Below, piece after piece: positions 53,600 to 63,382 of a stretch of 64,000 nt of DNA (position 1 is the first letter of the stretch; each line of letters begins with the position of its first letter). Under the pieces are notes generated by a model that was given only the letters and a program-made list of their open reading frames with translations, was not told where the DNA came from and did no database searches. Location of the stretch: contig NZ_BDOQ01000003.1 of NCBI RefSeq assembly GCF_003112435.1, positions 496,001 to 560,000 of the forward strand, in the 5' to 3' direction. This DNA comes from Novimethylophilus kurashikiensis. GTDB taxonomy: Bacteria > Pseudomonadota > Gammaproteobacteria > Burkholderiales > Methylophilaceae. A program made the position numbers and the translations under genes.

Positions 53600-54343
53600 A
53601 TGAATGACAACCAGCTCCTGCGCTACAGCCGCCACATCCTGCTTCCCCAGATCGCGTTTGAAGGCCAGCAAAAACTGGCCGAATCGCACGCTCTCATCGT
53701 TGGTGCGGGTGGCTTGGGCTCGCCAGCCGCGTTGTATCTTGGCGCTGGCGGCGTGGGCAAGCTCACAATTTGTGATTTCGATAATGTCGATCTCACCAAC
53801 CTGCAGCGCCAGGTGATCCACAACACCGCTGCTGTCGGCATTAACAAAGCTGTTTCCGCACAGCAGACGCTGCATGGCATCAACCCGGAAATCACCGTCG
53901 TTCCAGTACCCAAGAAATCCACCCCGGAAGAAATGACGGAGCTGGCACGGCAAGCCGATGTGGTCATCGATTGCAGCGACAACTTCCGTACTCGCTATGT
54001 GCTCAACCGCATCTGTCATTCACTGAAGAAACCCCTCGTCTCCGGCGCCGCCATCGGCTTCGAAGGCCAGATCACCGTCTTCGACTTCCGCAATGACACC
54101 AGCCCCTGCTACAACTGCCTGTTCCCCGACATGGGTGCCGACGAGGAAATGCGCTGCGCCGAGAATGGCGTATTCGCGCCCCTAGTCGGCATGATAGGCA
54201 CCGCGCAGGCGGCGGAGGCAATGAAGTTACTACTAGGCATCGGTGAGAGCCTGGAAGGCCGATTGCTGCTACTCGATGTGCTCTCAATGGAGTGGCGCAA
54301 CATTAAGCTGAAGAAAGATCCGAGCTGTGCGGTATGCGGCTAG
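53600..54343 (+). CDS. moeB: Molybdopterin-synthase adenylyltransferase MoeB (ThiF/HesA family)
   Basis: 247 aa. E1-like fold: RYSRHILLPQIAFEGQQKL N-terminus, ATP-binding GAGGLGSPAALYLGAGGVG, DNVDLTNLQRQ, and zinc cysteines (CYNC and CAVC). It activates MoaD (or ThiS) C-terminus with ATP. No rhodanese tail. Ten bases after the filament cluster; probably not related to it. Ends 4 bases into the convergent higA. Confidence 0.92.
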   Translation: MNDNQLLRYSRHILLPQIAFEGQQKLAESHALIVGAGGLGSPAALYLGAGGVGKLTICDFDNVDLTNLQRQVIHNTAAVGINKAVSAQQTLHGINPEITVVPVPKKSTPEEMTELARQADVVIDCSDNFRTRYVLNRICHSLKKPLVSGAAIGFEGQITVFDFRNDTSPCYNCLFPDMGADEEMRCAENGVFAPLVGMIGTAQAAEAMKLLLGIGESLEGRLLLLDVLSMEWRNIKLKKDPSCAVCG

Positions 54344-54630
54344 GCCGCGAGCGGAAGAACCCGATCCAATTGATCCTGGATATTGCTGCGAGCCTCGCGT
54401 AGCTCGTACTCGTCCTGCAACCCCATCCAGAATTGCACCGAAGTACCCAAGGCCTTGGCCAGCCGCAACGCGGTATCAGCGGTAATCGCGCGCTTGCCCA
54501 GCACGATTTCATTGATGCGGCGGGGTGGCACGCCGATAGCATTCGCCAGCCGGTTCTGGCTGATCCCCATCGGCTTCAGAAATTCCTCAAGCAGAATTTC
54601 GCCGGGGTGAATGTTGTTCAAAGTTTCCAT
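54340..54630 (-). CDS. higA: HigA-type antitoxin (XRE family)
   Basis: 96 aa from the ATG at 54630 (a TTG seven codons earlier overlaps higB). METLNNIHPGEILLEEFLKP is the typical start; the HTH follows with SQNRLANAIGVPPRRINEIV and ITADTALRLAKALGTSVQFW. It would bind its operator and neutralise HigB. higB precedes it, as usual for this pair; 7 bases apart. Confidence 0.93.
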   Translation of the reverse strand: METLNNIHPGEILLEEFLKPMGISQNRLANAIGVPPRRINEIVLGKRAITADTALRLAKALGTSVQFWMGLQDEYELREARSNIQDQLDRVLPLAA

Positions 54631-54637
54631 AGGTATC

Positions 54638-54919
54638 TCAATGATAATCAACGATCTCGACCTGGTCCGGTCCTGCTTCTGTCCAGATAAAACAAATCCG
54701 CCACTGGTCGTTGATTCGAATACTGTAAAAACCGGCTCGGTCGCCTTTCAGCATCTCCAGCCGATTGGCCGGCGGAACGCGTAAATCCTCCAATGTTTGC
54801 GACTTATCGAGCATGAAAAGTTTTCGCAAGGCGACCTGCTGAATTTCACGCGGCAGCTTCAGCGAAACTGTGCCGTGCCAGATTTTTTCTGTTTCTTTTG
54901 AGGCAAAGCCGATAATCAT
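54638..54919 (-). CDS. higB: HigB-type mRNA-cleaving toxin
   Basis: 93 aa, RelE/HigB fold: MIIGFASKETEKIWHG, LMLDKSQTLEDLRVPP-like middle with NRLEMLKGDRAGFYSIRINDQWRICF. A ribosome-dependent RNase in relatives. Divergent-free, single operon with higA downstream; a large palindrome just upstream holds the promoter. Confidence 0.93.
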   Translation of the reverse strand: MIIGFASKETEKIWHGTVSLKLPREIQQVALRKLFMLDKSQTLEDLRVPPANRLEMLKGDRAGFYSIRINDQWRICFIWTEAGPDQVEIVDYH

Positions 54920-54926
54920 ACAAAAA

Positions 54927-54964
54927 TTGTAACGCCATACGTTATATAACGCAATGCGTTACAA
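54927..54964. promoter_or_regulatory. 38-bp palindromic operator of higBA
   Basis: Arms TTGTAACGC (54927-54935) and GCGTTACAA (54956-54964) around a perfect 12-bp core CGTTATATAACG (54940-54951); all share one centre. It begins 8 bases upstream of higB and is the probable HigA binding site. Confidence 0.75.
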
Positions 54965-55054
54965 ATCTAGCGCTCCTCAGCAAACCCAACCGCTCAGAAA
55001 ACGTTTGTTCTCGGGTAAAATCCGCCCCCTTTTCTCTCTCTAAGGCAAACGCAG

Positions 55055-55951
55055 ATGTGGTTCAAGAATCTTCTCATCTACCGGCTCACCAACTGGACCG
55101 ATACCGCCGATACCCTGCAAGAAAACCTCGGCAAGCTGGCGTTGCAATCTTGCAATGGCCTGGACGTGCAAAACCGCGGCTGGGTGTCGCCCAAGGACAA
55201 TAGCGAATCGCTGGTCGAAACGATGAGCGGCGCTTTCATGATCGCGCTGGGCGTAGAAAAAAAACTGCTGCCTTCCAGCGTTATCAACCAGGTTGCCAAG
55301 GCAAGAGCGGCTGAGATCGAAGAACAGCAAGGCTACAAGCCGGGCCGCAAGCAGATGAAGGAGATCAAGGAAGCCGTCACCGACGAGCTGATCCCCCGCG
55401 CTTTCGCCATCCGCCGCAAAACTCACGTGTGGATCGACCCCGAACACAAGTGGATGGTGGTCGACGCCGCCAATGTCACCAAGGCGGATGAGGTGACGGA
55501 AATGCTCATCAAGAGCCTGGACAACTATTCTTCCACCTTCCTGCGTACTCAAATCTCGCCCTGCACCGCCATGACCGACTGGCTCGCCGGCGGCGAAGTA
55601 CCCAGCGGTTTCACCGTGGACCAGGATTGCGAACTTCGCGGTCGCGGCGAAAGCGGAGCGACCATTCGCTACGTTCGCCATGCACTGGACGACACAGAGG
55701 TCGCCAAGCACATTCAATCGGGCAAGGAAGTCACCCGCCTGGCGATGACGTGGGACGACAAGCTTTCGTTCGTGCTGCACGACAACCTGCAGATCAAGCG
55801 CTTGGCACCGCTGGATATCATCAAGGAACAGGCGCGGCAGGATGAGCAGGAGGATGCGTTTGCTACCGACTTCGCGCTGATGACGGGGGAGTTGAGGAAG
55901 ATGTTGGGGGATGTGGTGGGGGCGTTGGGGGGAGAGGTTACGGCTGAGTAG
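55055..55951 (+). CDS. rdgC: Recombination-associated protein RdgC
   Basis: 298 aa. N-terminal MWFKNLLIYRL, then the RdgC pattern with GFMIAL-like MSGAFMIALGVEKKLLP, KQMKEIKEAVTDELIPRAF and MTDWLAGGEVPSGFTVDQDCEL. It forms ring-like dimers that bind duplex DNA and limit RecA. Divergent from higBA; a 103-base gap is taken up largely by the higBA operator. Confidence 0.96.
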   Translation: MWFKNLLIYRLTNWTDTADTLQENLGKLALQSCNGLDVQNRGWVSPKDNSESLVETMSGAFMIALGVEKKLLPSSVINQVAKARAAEIEEQQGYKPGRKQMKEIKEAVTDELIPRAFAIRRKTHVWIDPEHKWMVVDAANVTKADEVTEMLIKSLDNYSSTFLRTQISPCTAMTDWLAGGEVPSGFTVDQDCELRGRGESGATIRYVRHALDDTEVAKHIQSGKEVTRLAMTWDDKLSFVLHDNLQIKRLAPLDIIKEQARQDEQEDAFATDFALMTGELRKMLGDVVGALGGEVTAE

Positions 55952-56018
55952 TTTCTTGCTACCCGATAACTAGCCTTAATCAGCTATTCCAGACTTGGTT
56001 CAAATTCAGGTGTTTTAA

Positions 56019-56056
56019 CTCCCTCGCCCCTTGCGGGAGAGGGATGGGGTGAGGGG
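56019..56056. repeat. Palindromic dispersed-type repeat
   Basis: CTCGCCCCTTGCGGGAGAGG core: an imperfect inverted repeat of the kind often found scattered in proteobacterial genomes. Only one copy seen here. Confidence 0.5.
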
Positions 56057-56100
56057 TGTCATTCCCGATTTGATCCGGATTCCAGTGCTTTTGAATTTAG

Positions 56101-56318
56101 AACCAAAACCCTCGGTCTCGGCCGACAACCGAGTTACCTTCTCTTGCTTGCCCAAGAGAAGGATAACCGAAGAGAAGGGCACCCCGCGCCCCGCCTTCTA
56201 CGAGGGTTCCCTGCGCTGCTCGCCAAGCCGGGCGGCTGCGGAACTCGGGCTTTCAGCCCTAGGACAGTCCTCGCCGACTACTCCGTCTTGGCTGTGCTGC
56301 TCGGCGGGTGCACAGGGG
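56101..56318 (+). repeat. Dispersed repeat copy A (inverted relative to copy B)
   Basis: About 218 bp. Its sequence matches, in reverse orientation and with scattered differences, the stretch 57375-57566. Matching blocks include TGCGGAACTCGGGCTT, CAGTCCTCGCCGACTA and TTGGCTGTGCTGCTCGGCGG. In-frame translations of both copies share GGCGTRA and TVLADY-like strings, a frequent misannotated small protein. Confidence 0.75.
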
Positions 56319-56340
56319 ATACACTGCGATATTCATGTTG

Positions 56341-57297
56341 TTAGTTCCCTGCACTTTCTGGTCTCGCAAATTCTTTAGGATATCCACTCAACACCCAGAT
56401 TTCTGGGTAATAAGGACTAGTCCAGAGTTGCTTTAAAAAAGACCTAAAAAAAACGTCTTTTCCTCCAACATCAGCAGGCCATGCTTCATTAAAGAAAATA
56501 TAAGCATTCTTTGGTTGTCCAGCATAAAGAAAATTTAGCATTTCCTGCCATAGCACTGGGGGCACTCCCCACTCATTTTCACGATGTACGTGGAATTGTT
56601 CTCTTATTGCGTAAGGGGATTTTGATAGCTCGTATTTTACTAATTCGAATAGTTGCCCATCCCACCCACTATGTCTGGATATAGATTCAGGACTAACTGT
56701 GAGCTTAGTGCCTTGGAATAAAAGTTCTACTGCCGGAGCTGGCGACTCACCAAAAGAAGTATTCCAATATGCAAAGGTATCATCGGTAGTTGAAAGCGCC
56801 TCATCCCCCACCTCAAGACTAGCGTTGCCTGTAGATAACTTGGCAATTAATTTGGGCGGAAAAATAGAATAGAACTCATATTTATAGCAGCAGTGTGCGC
56901 TTCCAGAATTATGCGAGACTAGTATTTTTGGATATGTAGTTACTGGACTGATACTGCTTATCAAGGTGCAGCTAAGATGTGCACCATATTCATCATTATT
57001 TTGCAGTTCTTTATCAAACTCGATCTTGCCGTCACGAATGACCTGAATTCGTGAACATGCTCCGCCCAAAGATCCATCAAGTGCGAAGCGAACAATAGTT
57101 TGATCTGCAAGAATGTTATCTATGAGACGACCGTTGAACGGAGTCCACTCCCGCTTGAACTCAGGACCGTCCCAGCTAAACCCTGAAACCTCGTTAAGCA
57201 AAGCTTTTGTCGCCGCATCCAATTCGTAAGAAACCGCTTTCATAGGAAATGTTAGCGAGAACAAAAATGTAAATAATAAAAATGGTATTGGCATCAT
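56341..57297 (-). CDS. AT-rich orphan gene: exported protein of unknown function
   Basis: 318 aa. A signal peptide (MPIPFLLFTFLFSLTFPMKAVS) leads a soluble domain, with cysteines in GGACSRIQ, LSCTLISS and SAHCCYKYEF that could form disulfides, and several Trp/Tyr. I do not recognise a family. Its bases are visibly richer in A+T than all neighbours, and it is framed by inverted copies of the same ~200-bp repeat, so it may have been acquired. No ribosome site is obvious. Confidence 0.7.
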   Translation of the reverse strand: MMPIPFLLFTFLFSLTFPMKAVSYELDAATKALLNEVSGFSWDGPEFKREWTPFNGRLIDNILADQTIVRFALDGSLGGACSRIQVIRDGKIEFDKELQNNDEYGAHLSCTLISSISPVTTYPKILVSHNSGSAHCCYKYEFYSIFPPKLIAKLSTGNASLEVGDEALSTTDDTFAYWNTSFGESPAPAVELLFQGTKLTVSPESISRHSGWDGQLFELVKYELSKSPYAIREQFHVHRENEWGVPPVLWQEMLNFLYAGQPKNAYIFFNEAWPADVGGKDVFFRSFLKQLWTSPYYPEIWVLSGYPKEFARPESAGN

Positions 57298-57661
57298 TTA
57301 TTAGAAAGTTTTTATTAAGAAACAATGCGTCTTAACACTACAACCTATACCTAAATAGGTAATTGGCGGCCCTTTTCCTGATGCACCGCCGAGCAGCACA
57401 GCCAAGTCGGGGGTAGTCGGCGAGGACTGCCTGAGGGCTGCAAGCCCGAGTTCCGCAACCGCCCGACTTGGTGAGCAGCGGAGGGGAGCCTTCTTCTTTG
57501 GTTCTTTTCTTGTGGGCGAGCACAAGAAAAGAACTCGCCTGTCGGGCGAGACCGACGGTTTTAACCCAACAAAAAACCGAGTTTCCCCCGCCTTCTCAAA
57601 CCTCTGGATTTCGGGTTCTGCTACGCAGCCCCCGGAATGACAAAAACGTCCATTTCCACTG
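57298..57661. other. 364-base intergenic stretch with repeat copy B
   Basis: No gene. It holds repeat B (57375-57566) and, to its right, CTGGATTTCGGG...CCGGAATGAC (57604-57641), the mirror image of the GTCATTCC piece at 56058-56085. Next gene is the SPFH gene. Confidence 0.7.
57375..57566 (-). repeat. Dispersed repeat copy B (inverse of copy A)
   Basis: About 192 bp. Reverse complement matches 56101-56318. Both face the orphan gene between them. No terminal duplication or transposase seen. Confidence 0.75.
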
Positions 57662-58504
57662 CTATTTCGACCCCACCAAATTCTTCACCGCCGCAATCAA
57701 ATCCCCCGGCATCAGCACCAGCTTGCTGTTATCCGATTCCGACAGCTTTTGAAGCGCATGAATATAGCGGTCGCCCAACAGGAAAGTCGCTGAGGAATTA
57801 CTGTCCTTCACCGCATCCCCAATGATGCGCATGGATTCCGCGCTGGCCTTAGCCGCAACTTCCTGAGCCTCAGCATCCTTGCGTGCAGCCTCTAACCGAG
57901 CCTCGGCATTCAAGATAATCGCCTGCTTCTCGCCTTCCGACCGCGTTACCAGTGCCACCCGCTCACGTTCAGCGGAAGCCTGCATTTCCATCGCCTGCTG
58001 CATGTTGGCAGAGGGTTTGATGTCCTGGATTTCCACCGATTTCACCGTCAAGCCCCAATCGACGGCTTCGTCGGCGATAGCTGCCTTGAGTTCGGCTTTG
58101 ATGCGGTCGCGCGACGATAAGGCTTCGTTGAGGTCCATGCCGCCGATGATGGAGCGGAGGCTGGTTTGCACCATGTTGCGCATGGCTTCGCGGAAGTTTT
58201 CGATGCCGTAGACGGCGCGCTCGATGTTGGTGACCTTGAGGAAGGCAATCGCGTTAGCAAGGATGACGGCGTTGTCGCGCGTGATCACTTCCTGCTCCGG
58301 TACGTCGAGGATGATGTCCTTGGTAGTGACCTTGTAGCGCACCTGGTCGATGATGGGGAAGATAATGTTGAGGCCCGGCTCCAGCACGCGGTGGAAGCGT
58401 CCCAGGCGCTCGACCACCCATTCTTCGCCTTGCGGCACGATGCGCACCCCCAGCCAGATGCCGACGGCAACGGGGAACAAGAGAACGATGAGGAATGACA
58501 GCAT
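57662..58504 (-). CDS. SPFH/band-7 membrane protein (QmcA/stomatin-like)
   Basis: 280 aa from the ATG at 58504 (AAGGAG 7 bases before it). One N-terminal membrane segment (LSFLIVLLFPVAVGIWLGV) and a band-7 domain: VPQGEEWVVERLGRFHRVLEP, then the helical AERERVALVTRSEGEKQAII and a coiled end. Forms rings at membrane microdomains with NfeD partners. Here it follows nfeD by 10 bases. Confidence 0.93.
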   Translation of the reverse strand: MLSFLIVLLFPVAVGIWLGVRIVPQGEEWVVERLGRFHRVLEPGLNIIFPIIDQVRYKVTTKDIILDVPEQEVITRDNAVILANAIAFLKVTNIERAVYGIENFREAMRNMVQTSLRSIIGGMDLNEALSSRDRIKAELKAAIADEAVDWGLTVKSVEIQDIKPSANMQQAMEMQASAERERVALVTRSEGEKQAIILNAEARLEAARKDAEAQEVAAKASAESMRIIGDAVKDSNSSATFLLGDRYIHALQKLSESDNSKLVLMPGDLIAAVKNLVGSK

Positions 58505-58514
58505 GGTGAGCTCC

Positions 58515-58964
58515 TTAGTGTTGTTTACGCTCGACGCGCAGATAGTTGCCTTCGACACGGACCACTTGGGCTTCGTCGCCGGGTTGCAGGGTTTGTTCTG
58601 AAATGGCGATCCAATCGCGGCTGCCAAGCACGGGCACCGTGAATTCGATGCGACCTTGGCTTGAGGGCGAGACGGGCTGGGTGATGCGGCCTACACGTCC
58701 AAGCTCTTCGCCGCGTGATTGCCCGACTCGAAGTTGCGGCTGGGTCTTGGCGTATTTAAGGCGCCAAACGGCGAGCGAGGCCAGCGACAATACGGAAAAT
58801 GCCAATAATTGGATAGCGGTGGAGAGATGGGGGAAGAGCGCGATCAGCAGCGCAACGCAGAGGGCCGCAATACCGAACCAGAGGATATAAAAGGTGCCGG
58901 TCAGCATTTCCATGCCCAACAGCAGCAAACCCAGAATCGCCCAGCTCCACAATGGTTGCAGCAT
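58515..58964 (-). CDS. NfeD-like membrane protein (short form)
   Basis: 149 aa. Three to four hydrophobic segments (WSWAILGLLLLGMEML, FYILWFGIAALCVALLIALF, LLAFSVLSLASLAVW) and a C-terminal OB-fold (about 85-149; GRVGRITQPVS, QGRIEFTVPVLGSRDWIA, VEGNYLRVER). No protease domain. It is the usual partner of the SPFH gene, and the two are one operon. Confidence 0.92.
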   Translation of the reverse strand: MLQPLWSWAILGLLLLGMEMLTGTFYILWFGIAALCVALLIALFPHLSTAIQLLAFSVLSLASLAVWRLKYAKTQPQLRVGQSRGEELGRVGRITQPVSPSSQGRIEFTVPVLGSRDWIAISEQTLQPGDEAQVVRVEGNYLRVERKQH

Positions 58965-59067
58965 GAAAGCCCCCTCGTCCTTGCTTGTTATAGTGGCTTG
59001 AAATCCTAGCAGAATTCATTAGAGTTGCGGGGCGGGGAAATCACCCGCGTGAATAGGGAGAAAAACA

Positions 59068-59634
59068 ATGGGAGGCATGATTTTCTGGGCGGTGCTGGCC
59101 ATCGCGCTGGTGTACTTCATCACGGCCTACAACAACCTGGTCGGCATCAAGAACAACGTCGCCAAGGCCTGGGCCAATATCGACGTGCTGCTCAAGCAGC
59201 GCCACGACGAATTGCCCAAGCTCATCGATACCTGCAAGCAGTACATGCAGTACGAACAGGCGACGCTGGAGAAAGTCATCCAGGCGCGCGCCCGCGTCGC
59301 TACGGCTCGCGAGAGCCAGGATATTGCCGCCCTTGGCGCTGCGGAGTCCGCGCTTAGATCAGGGCTCGGCAGCCTGTTCGCACTGGTGGAGTCCTACCCT
59401 GAGCTCAAGGCCAACGAGCAGTTTTTGCACCTGCAAGGCCGCATCACGGGCATCGAGAATGCCATCGCCGATCGGCGGGAGTTCTACAACGAAAGCGTCA
59501 ACATCAACAACGTGCGCATTGAGCAGTTCCCCGATCTCGTCGTGGCACGGATGTTCAATTTCAAATCTTTCGACTTGCTGAAGTTCGAAGCCGCCGATTT
59601 GCAGGATGTCGACATCGCGCAGCGTTTCGGCTAA
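59068..59634 (+). CDS. lemA: LemA family protein
   Basis: 188 aa. N-terminal membrane segment (MGGMIFWAVLAIALVYFITA), then a three-helix LemA domain with YNNLVGIKNNVAKAWANIDV, LLKQRHDELPKLIDTC, and AENQFLHLQGRITGIENAIA-like (NEQFLHLQGRITGIENAIAD). Helices with short periplasmic N-terminus. Function unknown. Divergent from the nfeD/SPFH pair and followed by a GIDE-domain gene. Confidence 0.93.
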   Translation: MGGMIFWAVLAIALVYFITAYNNLVGIKNNVAKAWANIDVLLKQRHDELPKLIDTCKQYMQYEQATLEKVIQARARVATARESQDIAALGAAESALRSGLGSLFALVESYPELKANEQFLHLQGRITGIENAIADRREFYNESVNINNVRIEQFPDLVVARMFNFKSFDLLKFEAADLQDVDIAQRFG

Positions 59635-59656
59635 AACCAAGCCCGGTTAGCGCTAC

Positions 59657-60562
59657 ATGTTGAAAACGCTGAGGGTAGGCTACGCCAACCTCATCACCTC
59701 CGGCAGCCATCTGGTCTTGCTGCTGGTGGCATTCAAGATCGGCACATCGCTGGCCTGGACCGGTTCGCTGGTGGCGATTTCTGCCATCAGCTTCTTGGCC
59801 TGGTCGGCCAACCTGCGCCGCAACCGCGCCATTGCCGATATCCCGACCTCCAAGATCGGCTCGGCAGCCCAAGGTTATGCGGAAATCTATGGGCGCGCCT
59901 GCCGTGACAAGGAATATCTCGCCGAAGGCAAGCTCGGCAGCTTGCCTTGCGTGTGGTACCGCTACGTCACTTACCAGAAAGACTCGGAAAAAAAATGGCA
60001 AGTGGTCGATCGCGGCACCAGCGATAGCATGTTCGGCATCGAGGACGGCACGGGACGCGTGCTGGTCGACCCGGACGATGCGGAAGTCATCACTACCCAC
60101 GTCCATACCTGGTACGAAGGCAATTACAAGCACATCGAGGAACTGTTAATGCCGAGCGACAACCTCTACGTGCTGGGTGAGTTTTCCACGTTGGGCGGCG
60201 CCAACAGCGATTTGAACCTCAACGAAGACGTCTCGGCCCTGCTGGCGGAATGGAAGCGCAACCGCCCCATGCTGCTCGAACGTTTCGACCTCAACAAGGA
60301 CGGCCAGATCGACCTGCAGGAGTGGGAACTTGCGCGACGCGCGGCCCAGCGAGAAGTGGAAAAGCAGCACCGCGAAATCCGCCAGCAGCCTGGAGTTCAT
60401 GTCATACGGGTGCCTGCCGACGGTCGTCACTACCTCATCGCCAACCTTTCACCGCAGCAACTGGTGCGCAAATACGTGCGCTGGGGCTGGTTTCATCTGG
60501 GGCTGTTCCTGATGGCGGGTGGGGCAGCCGGGTGGTTGGCCGTGGTAAAATCCACGGCATGA
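59657..60562 (+). CDS. GIDE-domain membrane protein with EF-hand loop
   Basis: 301 aa. One or two N-terminal membrane segments ([28 protein letters not shown]), then a GIDE-type domain (about residues 68-180; [51 protein letters not shown]), then at 211-222 the loop [12 protein letters not shown], a canonical EF-hand with D1, N3, D5, G6, I8, D9 and E12, and a C-terminal membrane segment ([17 protein letters not shown]). Pairs with lemA; the EF-hand is unusual. Role unknown. Confidence 0.8.
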   Translation: MLKTLRVGYANLITSGSHLVLLLVAFKIGTSLAWTGSLVAISAISFLAWSANLRRNRAIADIPTSKIGSAAQGYAEIYGRACRDKEYLAEGKLGSLPCVWYRYVTYQKDSEKKWQVVDRGTSDSMFGIEDGTGRVLVDPDDAEVITTHVHTWYEGNYKHIEELLMPSDNLYVLGEFSTLGGANSDLNLNEDVSALLAEWKRNRPMLLERFDLNKDGQIDLQEWELARRAAQREVEKQHREIRQQPGVHVIRVPADGRHYLIANLSPQQLVRKYVRWGWFHLGLFLMAGGAAGWLAVVKSTA

Positions 60563-63372
60563 GCGAACTAGACAAATCTTTTGAACCCAAGAACATAGAA
60601 GGCCGTTGGTACGAATTATGGGAATCCAGCGGCTATTTTTCTGCCGGGCTCGACACCACCAAATCCGATAACTTCTGCATCCTGCTGCCGCCGCCCAATG
60701 TGACGGGTACGTTGCATATGGGCCATGGTTTCAACCAGACCATCATGGATGCCTTGACGCGCTACCACCGCATGCGCGGCGACAATACGCTGTGGCAGCC
60801 GGGCACTGACCATGCCGGTATCGCCACGCAGATCGTGGTAGAACGCCAGCTGGATGCGCAAGGCGTTTCGCGCCACGACCTGGGCCGCGAAAAATTCCTG
60901 GAAAAAGTCTGGGAGTGGAAGGAATACTCCGGCGGCACGATCACGCGCCAGATGCGCCGCCTGGGCACCTCGCCCGACTGGAGTCGCGAGCGCTTCACCA
61001 TGGATTCCGGTCTGTCCAAGATCGTTACCGAAACCTTCGTGCGTTTGTTCCGCGAAGGTCTGATTTATCGCGGCAAGCGCTTGGTCAATTGGGATCCTAA
61101 GCTGCACACGGCCGTTTCCGACCTCGAAGTAGTGAGCGAAGAAGAGGACGGCTTCCTCTGGCATATTCGTTACCCGCTGGCTGACGGCTCCGACACGCTA
61201 ACCGTCGCCACCACCCGCCCCGAAACCATGCTGGGCGATACCGCCGTCATGGTGCACCCCGAGGATGAACGCTACGCACACCTTATCGGCAAGATGGTGA
61301 AGCTGCCGCTGACCGACCGCGAAATCCCCGTAATCGCCGACGAATACGTGGATCGCGAATTCGGCACCGGTGTAGTGAAGGTCACCCCGGCGCACGACTT
61401 CAACGACTACGCCGTAGGCCAGCGCCACAACCTGCCGATGATCTCCATCCTCACGCTGGATGCCAAGATCAATCACCATGCCCCAGAAAAATATCAGGGC
61501 ATGGACCGCTTCGATGCACGCAAGGCGATTGTCGCCGACCTCGAAGCGCTTGGGTTGTTGGAGAAAATCGACAAGCACAAACTCAAGGTGCCGCGCGGCG
61601 ACCGTACCAATGTCGTGATCGAGCCCATGCTCACCGACCAGTGGTTCGTCGCCATGAGCAAGCCGGGCAAAGACGGCAAGAGCATCACTCAACAAGCTTT
61701 GGATGTGGTGGCTGACGGTGAAATCCGTTTCGTACCCGAGAACTGGGTCAACACCTACAACCAGTGGCTCAACAACATCCAGGACTGGTGTATCTCGCGT
61801 CAATTGTGGTGGGGTCACCAGATTCCGGCCTGGTACGGCGTCAACGGCGAAGTGTTCGTCGCGCACAACGAGGAAGAAGCACGCCACCTGGCCGATGAGG
61901 AAGGCTACGCCGGCGTGCTGACGCGCGATCCGGATGTGCTGGATACCTGGTATTCCTCCGCGCTGTGGCCGTTCTCCACGCTGGACTGGACACCTGAGTG
62001 GCCCGAGAAATCCAACCCCGCGCTCGACCTCTACCTGCCGTCTTCGGTGCTGGTGACAGGTTTCGACATCATTTTCTTCTGGGTGGCGCGCATGGTCATG
62101 ATGACCAAGCACATCACCGGCAAGATTCCGTTCAAGGACGTCTATGTACACGGCCTGATCCGCGATGCGGAAGGACAGAAGATGTCGAAGTCCAAGGGCA
62201 ACGTGCTCGATCCGATCGACCTGATCGACGGCATCAGCCTGGACGAGCTGATCAAGAAGCGCACCACTGGTCTGATGAACCCCAAACAGGCCGAAAGCAT
62301 CGAGAAGAAGACGCGCAAGGAATTCCCCGAGGGCATTCCAGCGTTCGGTGTAGACGCGCTGCGCTTCACCTTCGCCTCGCTAGCCAGCCCCGGCCGCGAC
62401 ATCAAGTTCGACATGCACCGCTGCGAGGGCTACCGCAACTTCTGCAACAAGTTGTGGAACGCGACACGCTTCGTACTGATGAACGTCGAGGGCAAGGATT
62501 GCGGTATGCAACCTTGCAACCACGACTGCGGACCGGAGGGCTACCTGCACTTCTCGCCGGCCGACCGCTGGATCGTGAGTCTTTTGCAGCGCACCGAGGC
62601 CGAGGTCGAGAAAGGCTTTGCCGATTACCGCTTCGACTACGTGGCGCAGGCGATCTACAAGTTCGTCTGGGACGAGTACTGCGACTGGTACGTCGAGTTG
62701 GCTAAAGTCCAACTGCAAAACGGTACCGAAGCCCAGCAGCGCGCCACGCGCCGTACCCTGCTGCGCGTGCTGGAAACCGTGCTGCGCCTGGCACATCCGG
62801 TCATCCCGTTCATCACCGAGGAACTTTGGCAGAAGGTTGCACCGCTGGCAGATCGCCACGGCGAGAGCATCATGCTGCAACCGTATCCCAAGAGTGATAC
62901 CGCCAAGATCGACGAGGCTGCGGAAACCTGGGTGGCCAACCTCAAGCAAGCCGTGGACGCCTGCCGCAGCCTGCGCGGCGAGATGAATCTGTCCCCGGCC
63001 CAGAAAGTGCCGCTGGTGGCTGCCGGTCCCAAGGCCGATTTGGAGGCTGTCGCGCCTTACCTCAAGCCGCTTGCCAAGTTAGCCGAGGTTGAGATCGTGG
63101 CTGAACTTCCGGATGCCGATGCGCCCGTGGCCCTGGCCGGCGAGTTCCGCTTGATGCTCAAGGTGGAAATCGACGTTGCCGCCGAGAAGGAGCGTCTATC
63201 CAAAGAAGTGACACGTCTGCAAGGTGAAATCGCAAAAGCGGATGCCAAGCTATCGAACGCCAGCTTCGTAGAACGCGCCCCGGCTGCAGTGGTGGCCCAG
63301 GAGAAGGAACGACTGGAGAATTTCCGCTCCACGCTGGAAAAATTGCAAGCACAGCTCGCAAAACTGAAGTAA
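60559..63372 (+). CDS. valS: Valyl-tRNA synthetase
   Basis: 937 aa from the ATG at 60559 that overlaps the previous stop (ATGA). Class I synthetase: HMGHG (HIGH box) at residues 53-57, long editing insertion with [29 protein letters not shown], anticodon-binding domain and a C-terminal coiled coil ([19 protein letters not shown]). Charges tRNA-Val. It is co-transcribed with lemA and the GIDE gene. Ends with a terminator. Confidence 0.97.
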   Translation: MSELDKSFEPKNIEGRWYELWESSGYFSAGLDTTKSDNFCILLPPPNVTGTLHMGHGFNQTIMDALTRYHRMRGDNTLWQPGTDHAGIATQIVVERQLDAQGVSRHDLGREKFLEKVWEWKEYSGGTITRQMRRLGTSPDWSRERFTMDSGLSKIVTETFVRLFREGLIYRGKRLVNWDPKLHTAVSDLEVVSEEEDGFLWHIRYPLADGSDTLTVATTRPETMLGDTAVMVHPEDERYAHLIGKMVKLPLTDREIPVIADEYVDREFGTGVVKVTPAHDFNDYAVGQRHNLPMISILTLDAKINHHAPEKYQGMDRFDARKAIVADLEALGLLEKIDKHKLKVPRGDRTNVVIEPMLTDQWFVAMSKPGKDGKSITQQALDVVADGEIRFVPENWVNTYNQWLNNIQDWCISRQLWWGHQIPAWYGVNGEVFVAHNEEEARHLADEEGYAGVLTRDPDVLDTWYSSALWPFSTLDWTPEWPEKSNPALDLYLPSSVLVTGFDIIFFWVARMVMMTKHITGKIPFKDVYVHGLIRDAEGQKMSKSKGNVLDPIDLIDGISLDELIKKRTTGLMNPKQAESIEKKTRKEFPEGIPAFGVDALRFTFASLASPGRDIKFDMHRCEGYRNFCNKLWNATRFVLMNVEGKDCGMQPCNHDCGPEGYLHFSPADRWIVSLLQRTEAEVEKGFADYRFDYVAQAIYKFVWDEYCDWYVELAKVQLQNGTEAQQRATRRTLLRVLETVLRLAHPVIPFITEELWQKVAPLADRHGESIMLQPYPKSDTAKIDEAAETWVANLKQAVDACRSLRGEMNLSPAQKVPLVAAGPKADLEAVAPYLKPLAKLAEVEIVAELPDADAPVALAGEFRLMLKVEIDVAAEKERLSKEVTRLQGEIAKADAKLSNASFVERAPAAVVAQEKERLENFRSTLEKLQAQLAKLK

Positions 63373-63382
63373 GGCCTAATAG

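Larger units (their letters stand above)
55952..56340. other. 389-base intergenic stretch made of repeat pieces
   Basis: No gene seen. It contains, in order: a GC-rich palindromic stretch, CCCTCGCC...GGTGAGGGG (56019-56056); a GTCATTCC...ATTCCAG piece (56058-56085), a form widely seen as a dispersed repeat; and then the ~200-bp repeat A (56101-56318). Small frames of 60-110 codons in the repeat look spurious. Confidence 0.7.

Noticed and set aside
56144-56344. Small frames within the dispersed repeats, and those at 57301-57525
   Set aside because: They are translations of a repeated DNA element, similar in both copies but not gene-like; no ribosome site.
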